This document shows, in pieces, positions 25,192 through 33,845 of a stretch of DNA of 64,000 nucleotides. A program made the translations under genes and the position numbers. The DNA comes from GCA-2711565 sp963664245 (GTDB lineage Bacteria; Bacteroidota; Bacteroidia; Bacteroidales; GCA-2711565), in the NCBI GenBank assembly GCA_963664245.1, contig OY760934.1, positions 310,001 through 374,000 on the forward strand, in the 5' to 3' direction. Numbering within the stretch: the stretch's first letter is position 1; every line of letters begins with the position of its first letter. The notes under the pieces are model-generated. The model was given only the letters and a program-made list of their open reading frames with translations. It was not told the DNA's origin and searched no databases.

Positions 25192-25221
25192 AAAAGCTGT
25201 CCAAATCGGGCAGCTTTTTTT
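25192..25221 (+). terminator. Terminator after rpmE2
   Basis: An 11-bp stem (25192-25202 with 25208-25218) with one G-T pair around loop AAATC, followed by seven Ts. Confidence 0.88.
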
Positions 25222-25320
25222 ATGGCTTCTATCTTAAAATTTTAAACCCTAAAAAACAGCCTTGCAAAAGTTGCAAAGCCGTTTTAAATATTTCTACACA
25301 CGCGAATAAATCGAATTAAG

Positions 25321-26706
25321 TTATTCCACTAAATTTCCAACATCAAAAACTAAGTTTGTGTTAGAACTGGGATGTCTATACCAATTCGAATTGGTTTGGC
25401 CTCCTGATTCAGCCCAAGCTCTAAATTCAGGAAAAGCATCTAACACACTTACATACTCTGCAGGAACAGTTAAATCGCCGCTCCATTCTATTTCAATACC
25501 CCAGGGGTGAAGATCGCTTGTCACAAAGAAGGGGTTGTTAGCCGGAATCTCAAAGGTATTTCCCGGAGTCCAGTCCCAGGTGGTCGGCGAATTATCAACC
25601 CCGGTTCCTAAAAGAGCCATATTCATGCCTTCGGTAGGGGGAAGGTTGATCGTCCGGATTTCATGCCCGCGATCATCCGTATAAAAAAGATAAGTATAAG
25701 CCCGCATATTTTGTGGATTTGAAGAGTTCCACTCAAAAGACATAAACGATGCCATCGGATTGTACGACAATCCAGCCCCGGTGTTCCAGTAATCTACCGG
25801 CTTAATATCATCGGCATTTTCAAAAATGATAATCGCATTTTCTGCCTCTGTATCCATTTTTGTATGAGCCATATCATAAGTACCTCCAACCAACGAAATG
25901 GTTCCGTCTGCCATGTACTCGTGTATTTGCTTGCCCGAACGCGTACCGTTATATTTATAGAAATCGATTCCGCAGCCCAAATCAATTGCAGCTCCGTTTG
26001 TCCATACATAAATATCAAAACGTCCGCTCACCCATTTATTAGAGCTGCTGGTATTAACAACCATTTTTATTTTTAAGGTAAGATCGTTAAAATCGTAATC
26101 GCCTTTTGCTGGCCACAGATCTTCGTATATCTGGTAATACCAAAGTGAAAAACCTCGTTTCAATGATTTGGTTGTCGTTTCTTCTTCTTGGTAAGGCGAA
26201 GGATAATTTATGGTGTACGCAAGATTTGCATCATTCGGGAAATCATCAAAAGCATCGTATACTCCATCCTGGTCGGTATCGGTATACCCGGTTTTTGAGG
26301 AAGTACCGCTCACCTGAAAGTTATAGCTTTCCTGGCCGAGGGTAATGGTTTGTTCCTTGTCGAGCGAAGGAGCAACAAGTTTTACCTGTTCAACCGAATT
26401 GTTCAATTCTAAATAAAACTCCGTTTCACCATCAATAACACTCGTCCTTATCAGACGGTTTCCCTGAAAATCTTCTACATCAAGCGGAAAGCCGTTCAAT
26501 GCTGAAGTTGGATTTCCTCCCGCATCTGTTATTGATACTTTAATAACTGATTTGTTAAGAGTACTCCATGTAAAGCCATCTGGAATTTCCAAATTTCCAA
26601 AACCGTCTGTTTCGTCTACGATCGAATCGGAAATTTTATGGCAAGAACCCAGGGTAAGCCCTGTTATCAGGAGAAGAGAAGTGAGTCTTAAAAAATTTAT
26701 TTTCAT
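25321..26706 (-). CDS. LruC domain-containing lipoprotein (461 aa)
   Basis: A lipoprotein signal peptide ends in GLTLGSC. After an N-terminal beta-rich region (about 30-130) comes a calcium-binding, thrombospondin-3-like segment DTDQDGVYDAFDDFPND (about 145-160). Then comes the LruC domain starting with YYQIYEDLWPAKGDYDFNDLTLKIKM. LruC proteins were named in Leptospira and are widespread in Bacteroidota; their role is unknown, and a surface-exposed matrix or host-contact function has been suggested. It is monocistronic. Confidence 0.88.
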   Translation of the reverse strand: MKINFLRLTSLLLITGLTLGSCHKISDSIVDETDGFGNLEIPDGFTWSTLNKSVIKVSITDAGGNPTSALNGFPLDVEDFQGNRLIRTSVIDGETEFYLELNNSVEQVKLVAPSLDKEQTITLGQESYNFQVSGTSSKTGYTDTDQDGVYDAFDDFPNDANLAYTINYPSPYQEEETTTKSLKRGFSLWYYQIYEDLWPAKGDYDFNDLTLKIKMVVNTSSSNKWVSGRFDIYVWTNGAAIDLGCGIDFYKYNGTRSGKQIHEYMADGTISLVGGTYDMAHTKMDTEAENAIIIFENADDIKPVDYWNTGAGLSYNPMASFMSFEWNSSNPQNMRAYTYLFYTDDRGHEIRTINLPPTEGMNMALLGTGVDNSPTTWDWTPGNTFEIPANNPFFVTSDLHPWGIEIEWSGDLTVPAEYVSVLDAFPEFRAWAESGGQTNSNWYRHPSSNTNLVFDVGNLVE

Positions 26707-26893
26707 TTTTAATCTATTTAAATTTCAACATCAGTTGTCTTTGTTACACTTTATCAATAACTATACCACGCATCCTACACTTCATTCAATGAGCAAGTTA
26801 AATATTAAAATTATATAAATATATTCCCTTTTAGGGAGAATTTGTAACATTTTTGAAAAGAATGCTTAGTTATTGTTTAAATACAAAGATAAC

Positions 26894-26930
26894 AAAAGCA
26901 ACCTTATTCTTTGACAACAAGGCTGCTTTT
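26894..26930 (-). terminator. Terminator downstream of the 27082 gene
   Basis: An 11-of-12-pair stem formed by 26894-26905 and 26919-26930, flanked by A and T runs on both sides. On the minus strand it lies about 150 bp after the stop of the small gene ending at 27082. The rest of 26707-27081 holds only the repeat copy at 27001. Confidence 0.65.
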
Positions 26931-27000
26931 GTTTTAATACTTCTAATGAATTAAAAATTCATTGATTTACTTAAGCGGAAAAACATTTTCCGCCTAGCAG

Positions 27001-27044
27001 GGCACGGAGCAGATCTCCGTGCCAACTCTTCATTTTTTAGTTTA
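27001..27044 (-). repeat. Palindromic repeat, copy A
   Basis: An imperfect palindrome with arms GGCACGGAG / CTCCGTGCC (27001-27009 and 27015-27023) is followed by a 21-bp tail identical to the tail of copy B (27670-27690). It lacks the first half of the full unit. Confidence 0.8.
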
Positions 27045-27081
27045 CATTCCAGAGCAGGAAAATATAGCAGGATTTTTATTA

Positions 27082-27462
27082 CTATCTGTTAATAATCTCT
27101 CCTAATACGAAATAATATTGCGCCTCATTTCTATATACAAATAATGTATCATTACCCTTTTCTTTGCATAACCGATCTCCAACATGGAGAAATTTATCTA
27201 AAAAACTAATTTCATATAAATAATTACGCGATGGGTATAAATGTATTTTTACATCTTTATTAAGAGTAATGTAACAACCTCCTTTTCTGGTTTTTATAGA
27301 ACCTATTATTCCATTAACTTCATCTTTTTTTATGACATTCACATATTCTTCTTTTAAAGAATTAATATGATTGGATTCTACAGTCAACATAATTATCAAC
27401 GTAACAATAGGTAAAATAACACCGAAGATAATTGTCTGTAATGTTTTATTTTTTTCTCTCAT
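27082..27462 (-). CDS. Unrecognised small membrane-anchored protein (126 aa)
   Basis: One transmembrane helix near the N-terminus (TIIFGVILPIVTLIIMLTV, residues 10-28) is followed by a soluble domain of about 95 residues. The pattern GSIKTRKGGCYITLNKDVKIHLYPSRNYLYEISFLDKFLHVGDRLCKEKGNDTLFVYR is predicted to be a small beta-barrel. I do not recognise the family. Its ATG follows six bases after the stop of a broken lipoprotein ORF on the same strand. It is bounded on both sides by copies of the palindromic repeat. The composition is AT-rich, like the next two genes, suggesting a recently acquired or fast-evolving cluster. Confidence 0.7.
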   Translation of the reverse strand: MREKNKTLQTIIFGVILPIVTLIIMLTVESNHINSLKEEYVNVIKKDEVNGIIGSIKTRKGGCYITLNKDVKIHLYPSRNYLYEISFLDKFLHVGDRLCKEKGNDTLFVYRNEAQYYFVLGEIINR

Positions 27463-27468
27463 TTTTAA

Positions 27469-27598
27469 TTATTTTTCATCCCATATCCAGCTGGAGTGAA
27501 TGTTTCGCCCGTCCCCCGCGAGCGGGTACTTACTATTACTATTAGAACAAGCTATTAGAATAGGTATTAATAAAAAAAAAATTAATAAAATATTTCAT
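27469..27598 (-). pseudogene. Short lipoprotein ORF broken at a poly-A/T tract
   Basis: On the minus strand an ATG at 27596-27598 starts MKYFINFFF, and the frame then hits TAA within 20 codons. If the run of ten As at 27572-27581 were nine, the frame would continue as LLIPILIACSNSNSKYPLAG. That is a standard lipoprotein signal with lipobox LIAC, running on to WIWDEK and a stop at 27469-27471 after 42 codons. The 3' half overlaps degenerate repeat copy D. It could be a decayed gene, a phase-variable gene, or a sequencing error in the homopolymer. Confidence 0.55.
27489..27514 (-). repeat. Palindromic repeat, degenerate copy D
   Basis: CTGGAGTGAATGTTTCGCCCGT aligns with the first half of copies B and C, with several mismatches. 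The second half is absent and a GC-rich hairpin CCCGCGAGCGGG follows. It encodes the C-terminal end of the broken lipoprotein ORF. Confidence 0.5.
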
Positions 27599-27613
27599 AA
27601 CTAGTTTTTTCCT

Positions 27614-27690
27614 CGCTGGAGCGGATGTCTCATCCGTTCCAAACAAGGCACGGAGCAGAGCTCCGCGCCAACTCTTCATTTTTTAGTTTA
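27614..27690 (-). repeat. Palindromic repeat, copy B (most complete)
   Basis: The first half has arms GGATG/CATCC with a 3-nt loop within 27622-27634. The second half is a palindrome GGCACGGAG...CTCCGCGCC at 27647-27669, followed by the same 21-bp tail as copy A. It lies between the broken lipoprotein gene and the 27711 gene. Confidence 0.8.
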
Positions 27691-27710
27691 TATATCATCG
27701 CGAACGGGAG

Positions 27711-28226
27711 TTATTTCTTGTTTGAAAAAATTATTTCCTCTTCAGGCATTGAATCCTCAGGAATTGCTGTAGTATTTGATAAATATTTAATGGCCTCATC
27801 AAAAGAGATGAAATTCAGGTGAACCAAAAAATAACATCTCCTTAAATAAAATGGATCAATCTGGCTTGAATAAACATTTTCCATATCAAATGGTATTCTA
27901 TATAAAATAAATTCCCTCATATCATTTCTTAACATAAGAGAACCATTTTCATGAGGAGTGATAACAAATTTGAAATTATTAAAAACTAATAAGCTGTCAT
28001 TAATCTCATACTTAAATGGCCCATTTTCCCCTTCAGTTTCAGAATGGATTCTCAAAAAACCATTATCCTCAAATTTTATTTCAGCATAGTCTATTTTAAA
28101 TGCAGTATCATTTTTTATAAACGTCCATTGACTCCCGACGGGAAAATGGCTTGATTGTTTTTGTTTGTATGATTGACTACAGCCAAAGAAGCCAATCAAG
28201 CTAAAAATTAAAATTATTTTTTTCAT
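27711..28226 (-). CDS. Unrecognised lipoprotein (171 aa)
   Basis: A lipoprotein signal ends in LIGFFGC (Cys16). The mature protein has a beta-rich centre (SQWTFIKNDTAFKIDYAEIKFEDNGFLRIH, YEINDSLLVFNNFKFVITPHENGSLML), resembling lipocalin-like domains of small Bacteroidota lipoproteins. A helical acidic C-terminus follows. I cannot assign a family. Repeat copies B and C flank it on either side. It may be secreted to the outer membrane. Confidence 0.7.
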   Translation of the reverse strand: MKKIILIFSLIGFFGCSQSYKQKQSSHFPVGSQWTFIKNDTAFKIDYAEIKFEDNGFLRIHSETEGENGPFKYEINDSLLVFNNFKFVITPHENGSLMLRNDMREFILYRIPFDMENVYSSQIDPFYLRRCYFLVHLNFISFDEAIKYLSNTTAIPEDSMPEEEIIFSNKK

Positions 28227-28262
28227 AAAAATTTATTTATAACTATGAAATAAATTTCTCCC

Positions 28263-28318
28263 CGCTGGAGCTGATGTCTCATCCGTTCTAAACAAGGGAT
28301 GGAGTAAAACTCTGTGCC
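28263..28318 (-). repeat. Palindromic repeat, copy C
   Basis: The first 33 bp (28263-28295) match 27614-27646 with two differences. The second palindrome is degraded (28296-28318). The tail is diverged. It lies between the 27711 and 28378 genes. Confidence 0.75.
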
Positions 28319-28377
28319 AGCATTTCATTTCTTCTCTCCAGTGGGGTTATTAACGTTAAATTTCAACAATGTGATTT

Positions 28378-28929
28378 TTATTTTTCATTGTATAACAAAA
28401 CAGATCTTTGAGGATTATTAACCCAAACCTTTACCTTAAATTTATCACCTTTCTTTAATACTGGGTATAGTATATTGTAATCTGGAAGAAGAACTTGCCA
28501 TTGCTTATAAAGATTACCATTAATAGTATACGTATATTCAAGTTGATGACATCTCCCAATTTTAATAAAATCAGAAATATACCCCTCAACAACCAAGGTA
28601 TTTTCATTATCCAAGAAAATTGGTTTATAAAAAAGAATTTTTGCTTTTTCTGGAGAAAATTTTTCATAAATAATTTCAAACTTATCTCCAATTACTTCAT
28701 TATATGATTTCGAGATTGAAATTGTATACAGATGAGAATCTACATGGTACTCAAAATACAATCTTCGTTTAGGTCCTATAATATCTTTTCTTGCCAATAT
28801 TGCAATTGTAGATTCTTTATCCTTGATAACTGGTTCTTTTGACTTTATAATTCCAATATATATAAAGTAAACTAATGAAAACAGTATACTTAAAGTAATA
28901 AAATTTATCAATATCTTACGAAAGCTCAT
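28378..28929 (-). CDS. Unrecognised membrane-anchored protein with two similar domains (183 aa)
   Basis: An N-terminal transmembrane helix (INFITLSILFSLVYFIYIGII) precedes two similar beta units: YFEYHVDSHLYTISISKSYNEVIGDKFEIIYEKFSPEKAKI (about 58-98) and LEYTYTINGNLYKQWQVL...LKKGDKFKVKVWVNNPQRSVL (about 130-178). Each has the shape Y-x-[FV]-x-[VI]-[DN]-G/S-x-x-Y...GDK[FV]x[VI]xx, which resembles DUF3592-type domains; this is an inference. It is probably exposed to the periplasm. First in order of the small-gene cluster on the minus strand. Confidence 0.7.
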   Translation of the reverse strand: MSFRKILINFITLSILFSLVYFIYIGIIKSKEPVIKDKESTIAILARKDIIGPKRRLYFEYHVDSHLYTISISKSYNEVIGDKFEIIYEKFSPEKAKILFYKPIFLDNENTLVVEGYISDFIKIGRCHQLEYTYTINGNLYKQWQVLLPDYNILYPVLKKGDKFKVKVWVNNPQRSVLLYNEK

Positions 28930-29078
28930 AAACGAATATAGTCAAGAGAAATAATTCCTACATTAAATATACCAAGTTATAAAAAAATGTTTTTGATTTT
29001 TAAATTACAAAACCAAAAATTTTCAATAACAAAAAATCACTTAAAGCTTATAGCGGTATGGCGTTAAAAATTATTCCC

Positions 29079-29086
29079 TAAATTTG
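29079..29086 (+). promoter_or_regulatory. -7 box of the GlmU-like gene
   Basis: TAAATTTG fits the TAnnTTTG consensus and lies 22 bp before the ATG at 29108. Confidence 0.5.
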
Positions 29087-29107
29087 TTATTCAAATAATT
29101 TCATAGT

Positions 29108-30295
29108 ATGAACTACATCTTATTCGACACCCTCAGAAGAAAACACTTATTGCCGTTCACTTATTTGCGTCCATGCGCCGATATACGCGTTGGCATTTTA
29201 ACCATCCGCGAAAAGTGGGAGAAATACCTGAGCACCAAAACATCTTCGCTTACACAGCCTTATTTGCAGGAGAAATTCCCCATTGTAGCCAAAGAAGATA
29301 ATATTTTGCTCAACGGAACGGTCTGTCCGAACCCTACTTTGGTAGAAGCGGTTTTGGGTCTGGGTCCGAACCAGGCCTTGGTTTCGCACGAAAATTACAT
29401 CCTGGCCATGCATGTTTCGGCGGCTGAGCTTAAAGAATTTGATGAAGAAGAAACCGATGTGGAAGAAATTGAATTTGATGCTCCCTACACCAAAATAAAC
29501 AACACCTGGGACATCTTCTCAAAAAATGGCAGCGAGATTGAAGCCGATTTCAAACTCCTAACCAAAGACCGTAAAAGTGCCGATTTACCCGAAGGAAACA
29601 ACTATATCGCTGCAGAAAATATATTCATAGAAGAAGGTGTAAAAATTACGTATGCCAGTTTAAATGCTTCTTCGGGACCGATTTATATTGGTAAAGACGC
29701 CGAGATTATGGAAGGGGTACTGATCCGTGGCCCGTTTGCTTTGTGCGATCACTCAACGGTTAAAATGGGAGCCAAAATTTACGGCCCAACAACCGTGGGT
29801 CCCGAATCGAAAGTAGGAGGGGAGCTAAACAATGTGGTCATCTTTGGCCTGTCTAACAAAGGCCACGACGGGTTTCTTGGAAACTCAGTCATTGGCGAAT
29901 GGTGCAACATTGGTGCCGATTCAAATAACTCCAACCTAAAAAACACCTACGAAGAAGTAAAACTTTGGGATTACGGTCAGGAACACTTTGTTAAAACCGG
30001 CCTTCAATTCTGCGGCTTAATGATGGGCGATCATTCAAAATGCGGCATCAATACCATGTTTAACACCGGAACCGTGGTGGGTATCCACTCCAATATTTTT
30101 GGCGACGGTTTTCAGCGCAACTTCATTCCTTCTTTTTCCTGGGGCGGGGTTCACAAACAAGAACGCTACAATTTTGACCGCGCCATGAAAGTTACCGAAG
30201 CCGTGTTCAAACGAAGAGGCCGGGAATTGGATGAACAGGAAAAAGCCTTGCTCAAATTAATTTATGAAATGGGGGAACAAAATCGTTTGGTGTAG
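29108..30295 (+). CDS. GlmU-like putative sugar nucleotidyltransferase (395 aa)
   Basis: The N-terminal domain begins MNYILFDTLRRKHLLPFTYLRPCADIRVGILTI, the Bacteroidota GlmU_N_2-type start with an LxPFTxxRPxAxIRxGI pattern. The C-terminal half is a left-handed beta-helix of hexapeptide repeats (PIYIGKDAEIMEGVLIRGPFALCDHSTVKMGAKI). Canonical GlmU makes UDP-GlcNAc. This family lacks the classical GxGTRM pyrophosphorylase loop, so its substrate is uncertain. It is monocistronic and cytoplasmic. Confidence 0.88.
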   Translation: MNYILFDTLRRKHLLPFTYLRPCADIRVGILTIREKWEKYLSTKTSSLTQPYLQEKFPIVAKEDNILLNGTVCPNPTLVEAVLGLGPNQALVSHENYILAMHVSAAELKEFDEEETDVEEIEFDAPYTKINNTWDIFSKNGSEIEADFKLLTKDRKSADLPEGNNYIAAENIFIEEGVKITYASLNASSGPIYIGKDAEIMEGVLIRGPFALCDHSTVKMGAKIYGPTTVGPESKVGGELNNVVIFGLSNKGHDGFLGNSVIGEWCNIGADSNNSNLKNTYEEVKLWDYGQEHFVKTGLQFCGLMMGDHSKCGINTMFNTGTVVGIHSNIFGDGFQRNFIPSFSWGGVHKQERYNFDRAMKVTEAVFKRRGRELDEQEKALLKLIYEMGEQNRLV

Positions 30296-30459
30296 ACTTT
30301 TGGCACATTCCTTGACACCTTATACGTTTTAATTTTAAAACACGTAAACCATATTCTAAAATATTGATTATCTGAATTCAAAAGAAAGCAGTACATTTAT
30401 GGCTGTCATTTTTTTACGGCTTCAGTGACAAATTGACTTGAAAAGGAGAACGAAAAAAT

Positions 30460-32895
30460 ATGGATATTTTAAATTTTAGCGATATTATTGATCCGGAAGC
30501 AGAATTCATCCCCTTACTTTCATCGGAGGATGAAGAGTTGATGAATGCCGAAAAGGTTCCGGAACAGCTTCCCATACTACCCTTACGAAACACGGTTTTA
30601 TTTCCGGGCGTTGTGATCCCGATCACCGTTGGCCGGGATAAATCCATTAAACTGATTAAAGAAGCCAATAAAGGCAATAAAATTATAGGCGTTGTTGCCC
30701 AAAAAGATATTGAAACCGAAGATCCAACGTTTGAAGATTTAAATACCATCGGTACGGTAGCGCGCATTATGAAGCTCCTCCAAATGCCGGATGGAAGCAC
30801 AACGGCTATCATCCAGGGGAAAAAACGTTTTGTTTTGCAGGAACTTGTACAAACCGAACCTTATTTAGTTGCAAATGTAACTCAGTTTGGGGAGTCCGAA
30901 AAAAGCCCGGGGGATGATACTTTTGACGCCTTGATTTCTTCGTTAAAGGATCTTTCTATTCAAATCATCAAGCAATCGCCCAACTTGCCTTCTGAAGCCG
31001 GTTTTGCAATCAAAAACATCGAGAGCCCGGTCTTCCTGGTAAACTTTGTTTCTTCCAATTTAAATACCGACTTAAAGGAAAAACAGCAACTACTCGAAAT
31101 TTCTGATCTACGGGAAAGAGCCAACCAGGTGCTTTCTTCTTTAACCAAAGAGCTCCAGGTTCTGGAATTGAAAAACGACATACAGAAAAAAGTAAAAGTT
31201 GATTTGGACAAGCAACAACGTGATTATTTGTTGAACCAGCAACTGAAAACCATACAAGAAGAACTTGGCGGCAGTCCGAATGAGCAGGAAATTAATGACC
31301 TGAAAGAAAAAGCTGCAAAAAAGAAATGGCCGAAAGAAATTTCGGAATCCTTTTATAAAGAGTTGAACAAGCTTCAACGGATGAATCCCCAGGCAGCCGA
31401 ATACTCCATTCATTTAAACTATCTGGAGGTTTTGGTTGAGCTGCCTTGGAATGAGTTTACCGAAGATAATTTTGATTTGGATCGGGCGCAAAAAATACTC
31501 GATGAAGACCATTACGGCTTGGAAAAAGTAAAAGAAAGAATCATCGAACACTTGGCCGTAATCAAACTTAAAAAAGATTTAAAATCGCCGATTCTCTGTT
31601 TGGTAGGCCCTCCAGGAGTAGGAAAAACTTCCCTGGGAAAATCCATTGCCCGGGCCATAAACCGCAAATACATCCGCATGTCGTTGGGAGGCGTTCGCGA
31701 CGAAGCCGAACTTCGTGGCCACCGCAAAACGTATATCGGCGCCATGCCGGGACGTATCATCCAAAACCTGCGAAAGGTAAAATCCTCAAACCCGGTATTT
31801 GTGCTGGATGAAATTGATAAAGTAAGTGGGAATACCATTCAGGGTGATCCGCAGGCTGCTTTACTCGAAATTCTCGACCCCGAACAAAATGTAGCGTTCT
31901 ACGATAATTACCTGGAGATGGATTACGATCTTTCTAGAATCATGTTCATTGCTACAGCCAACACTCTAAGCACGATTCATCCCGCGCTTCGGGACCGGAT
32001 GGAAATCATCGATTTGAGCGGTTATTTAATTGAGGAAAAAATGGAGATTGCCAAACGTCATTTAATTCCGAAACAATTGAATGAACATGGGGTAAAAAAA
32101 TCACAACTAAGTTTTCCTAAAACCACGGTAGAAAAAATTATTGATGATTATACCCGCGAATCGGGGGTTCGTTCACTGGAAAAAAACATTGCAAAAATCA
32201 TCCGTAACAAGGCCCGGTTTATCGCCATGGAAAAAGAATATAACAAAAAAATCAGTGGCGATGATTTAACAGAAATACTTGGTATTCCACGTTTCCAACG
32301 CGACCGTTTTATTAAAAACGATGTTGCCGGCGTAGTAACCGGACTGGCATGGACCGCTGTGGGAGGTGAGATTTTATTCATTGAAGCTAGCTTAAGCCGC
32401 GGAAAAGGCAACCTTACCCTTACTGGAAACCTTGGCGATGTAATGAAAGAATCGGCAAGCTTGGCTTACGAATATTTAAAGGCTCATTCCGATTTTTTGA
32501 ATATTGATCCGGAGGTGTTCCAAAAATGGAACGTACACATCCACGTTCCGGAAGGAGCTACGCCTAAAGACGGCCCATCGGCAGGGATTACCATGTTTAC
32601 TGCTTTGGCCTCTGCTTTTACCCAGCGCAAAGTAAAATCTGCCTTGGCTATGACCGGAGAAATCACGCTGCGTGGAAAGGTATTACCGGTAGGAGGGATC
32701 AAGGAAAAAATCCTGGCAGCCAAACGTTCACGGATCAAAGAAATTATTCTTTCAACAGAAAACAAAAAAGATATCCTCGACATTAAGGAGGATTATGTGA
32801 AAGGCCTGGAATTTCACTATGTCGACAAAATGATTGATTTGATTGATATTGCGTTGTTGAAAGAAAAGGTAAACAACCCCTTGAAATTTAATTAA
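30460..32895 (+). CDS. lon: ATP-dependent protease Lon (811 aa)
   Basis: Lon degrades misfolded and regulatory proteins. It has an N-terminal substrate-binding domain (PILPLRNTVLFPGVVIPITVGRDKS), a coiled coil, and a AAA+ module with Walker A GPPGVGKTS and Walker B FVLDEIDKV. The C-terminal Ser-Lys peptidase has catalytic Ser in PKDGPSAGITM and Lys in GGIKEKILAAKR. Length is as expected. The flavoprotein gene downstream overlaps its stop by one base (TAATG). Confidence 0.98.
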   Translation: MDILNFSDIIDPEAEFIPLLSSEDEELMNAEKVPEQLPILPLRNTVLFPGVVIPITVGRDKSIKLIKEANKGNKIIGVVAQKDIETEDPTFEDLNTIGTVARIMKLLQMPDGSTTAIIQGKKRFVLQELVQTEPYLVANVTQFGESEKSPGDDTFDALISSLKDLSIQIIKQSPNLPSEAGFAIKNIESPVFLVNFVSSNLNTDLKEKQQLLEISDLRERANQVLSSLTKELQVLELKNDIQKKVKVDLDKQQRDYLLNQQLKTIQEELGGSPNEQEINDLKEKAAKKKWPKEISESFYKELNKLQRMNPQAAEYSIHLNYLEVLVELPWNEFTEDNFDLDRAQKILDEDHYGLEKVKERIIEHLAVIKLKKDLKSPILCLVGPPGVGKTSLGKSIARAINRKYIRMSLGGVRDEAELRGHRKTYIGAMPGRIIQNLRKVKSSNPVFVLDEIDKVSGNTIQGDPQAALLEILDPEQNVAFYDNYLEMDYDLSRIMFIATANTLSTIHPALRDRMEIIDLSGYLIEEKMEIAKRHLIPKQLNEHGVKKSQLSFPKTTVEKIIDDYTRESGVRSLEKNIAKIIRNKARFIAMEKEYNKKISGDDLTEILGIPRFQRDRFIKNDVAGVVTGLAWTAVGGEILFIEASLSRGKGNLTLTGNLGDVMKESASLAYEYLKAHSDFLNIDPEVFQKWNVHIHVPEGATPKDGPSAGITMFTALASAFTQRKVKSALAMTGEITLRGKVLPVGGIKEKILAAKRSRIKEIILSTENKKDILDIKEDYVKGLEFHYVDKMIDLIDIALLKEKVNNPLKFN

Positions 32896-33473
32896 TGAAA
32901 AACATTCTTATTATATATGCTCACCCGGTAAAAGACACTTTTAATGAAGAGATTTTAGAAGCTTACAAAACCGGGGCAAAATCTTCTGGTGCAAACATTG
33001 AAATTATTAAACTCAACGACTTAAATTTTGATTTAAATTTTAGTGCAGGTTATCGTGGGAACCAGGAGTTGGAAGCGGATCTAAGAATGGCTCAGCATAA
33101 AATCTCCTGGGCTGACCATTTGGTTTTTATTTATCCCAATTGGTGGTCAACTTACCCGGCTCTGCTTAAAGGTTTTATCGACCGGACATTTTTACCTGGA
33201 TTTGCATTTAAGTACCGTAAAGGATCGTTGCTTTGGGATAGATTGTTAATAGGGAAGTCTGCCAGAATCATTGTTACTATGGATACCCCCATTTGGTTTT
33301 ATAAATGGGTGTATAAAGCTCCCGGACATAATTCAATTAAAAAAGGGATATTAAAATTTTGCGGAATAAAACCCGTAAAGATCACCTCACTGGGGCCTAT
33401 AAAAACATCATCGCAGGCTAAACGAAACAAATGGCTCAAACAGATAGAGAACCTAGGGCGCAAGAATAAATAA
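32895..33473 (+). CDS. NAD(P)H-dependent quinone reductase-like flavoprotein (192 aa)
   Basis: A flavodoxin-fold oxidoreductase of the YwrO/KefF/NQO1 type. It has IIYAHPVKDTFNEEIL for the FMN/FAD phosphate, HLVFIYPNWWSTYPALLKGFIDRTFLPGFAFKY for the active-site region, and an RIIVTMDTP strand. Such enzymes perform two-electron reduction of quinones and protect from redox stress. Translational coupling with lon suggests co-induction under protein or oxidative stress. The quinone substrate is not known. Confidence 0.9.
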   Translation: MKNILIIYAHPVKDTFNEEILEAYKTGAKSSGANIEIIKLNDLNFDLNFSAGYRGNQELEADLRMAQHKISWADHLVFIYPNWWSTYPALLKGFIDRTFLPGFAFKYRKGSLLWDRLLIGKSARIIVTMDTPIWFYKWVYKAPGHNSIKKGILKFCGIKPVKITSLGPIKTSSQAKRNKWLKQIENLGRKNK

Positions 33474-33479
33474 GAGCCT

Positions 33480-33574
33480 TAACTTAATTTTAACACTTGC
33501 CGTAATAATTTAACTTTTCATAACACTAATTAACCGGGTATTAACATTCAATATTAATTTCCAGATTAATTTTG
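33480..33574 (+). promoter_or_regulatory. Tandem TAAC/TAAT repeat array and -7 box upstream of small secreted gene
   Basis: TAAC or TAAT starts at 33480, 33491, 33503, 33511, 33521, 33531 and 33542, seven copies at 8-12 bp spacing. The -7 box TAATTTTG is at 33567-33574, 25 bp after the last TAAC, the same offset as at 13695/13720. No TTTG -33 element is seen, consistent with activation by a tandem-binding response regulator. The identity of the regulator is inferred. Confidence 0.5.
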
Positions 33575-33589
33575 ATAAAAAATAAAACG

Positions 33590-33832
33590 ATGGAAAATTT
33601 AGTCTTTAGCTTAAAGTTTTTATTCAAATTAGCCGCTGTCATTTTAACCGGATCAGGCTCTGTTGATGATGCTTCCGTGAACAACCTAGAGAAGGAAACG
33701 GTGAAAACCTCAATAATTCAGTACAATGATTCGGCATATAAAATGCCCCAACCAACACTTGTGTTGGATTCATTAAATCTCCCAAAAAGCAATTATGAAA
33801 GAAAGGTTAAATTAGCAACAGACGGCATTTAA
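33590..33832 (+). CDS. Small protein with hydrophobic N-terminus (80 aa)
   Basis: This 80-aa protein begins MENLVFSLKFLFKLAAVILTGSGS, which looks like a signal peptide or membrane anchor. A short polar remainder (EKETVKTSIIQYNDSAYKMPQPTL) follows. I do not recognise a family. The ATG at 33590 is preferred to the in-frame upstream start because it lies 16 bp after the -7 box TAATTTTG; a leader that short is common in this phylum. Expression from a repeat-array promoter similar to that of the TonB receptor and 13750 gene suggests membership in the same regulon. Confidence 0.6.
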   Translation: MENLVFSLKFLFKLAAVILTGSGSVDDASVNNLEKETVKTSIIQYNDSAYKMPQPTLVLDSLNLPKSNYERKVKLATDGI

Positions 33833-33845
33833 TTCTGCCATCTGC

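Noticed and set aside
33819..33844. Hairpin CAGACGGCA/TGCCATCTG between convergent genes
   Set aside because: Stem has a mismatch and there is no T run; it overlaps coding sequence, so a terminator call is not supported.
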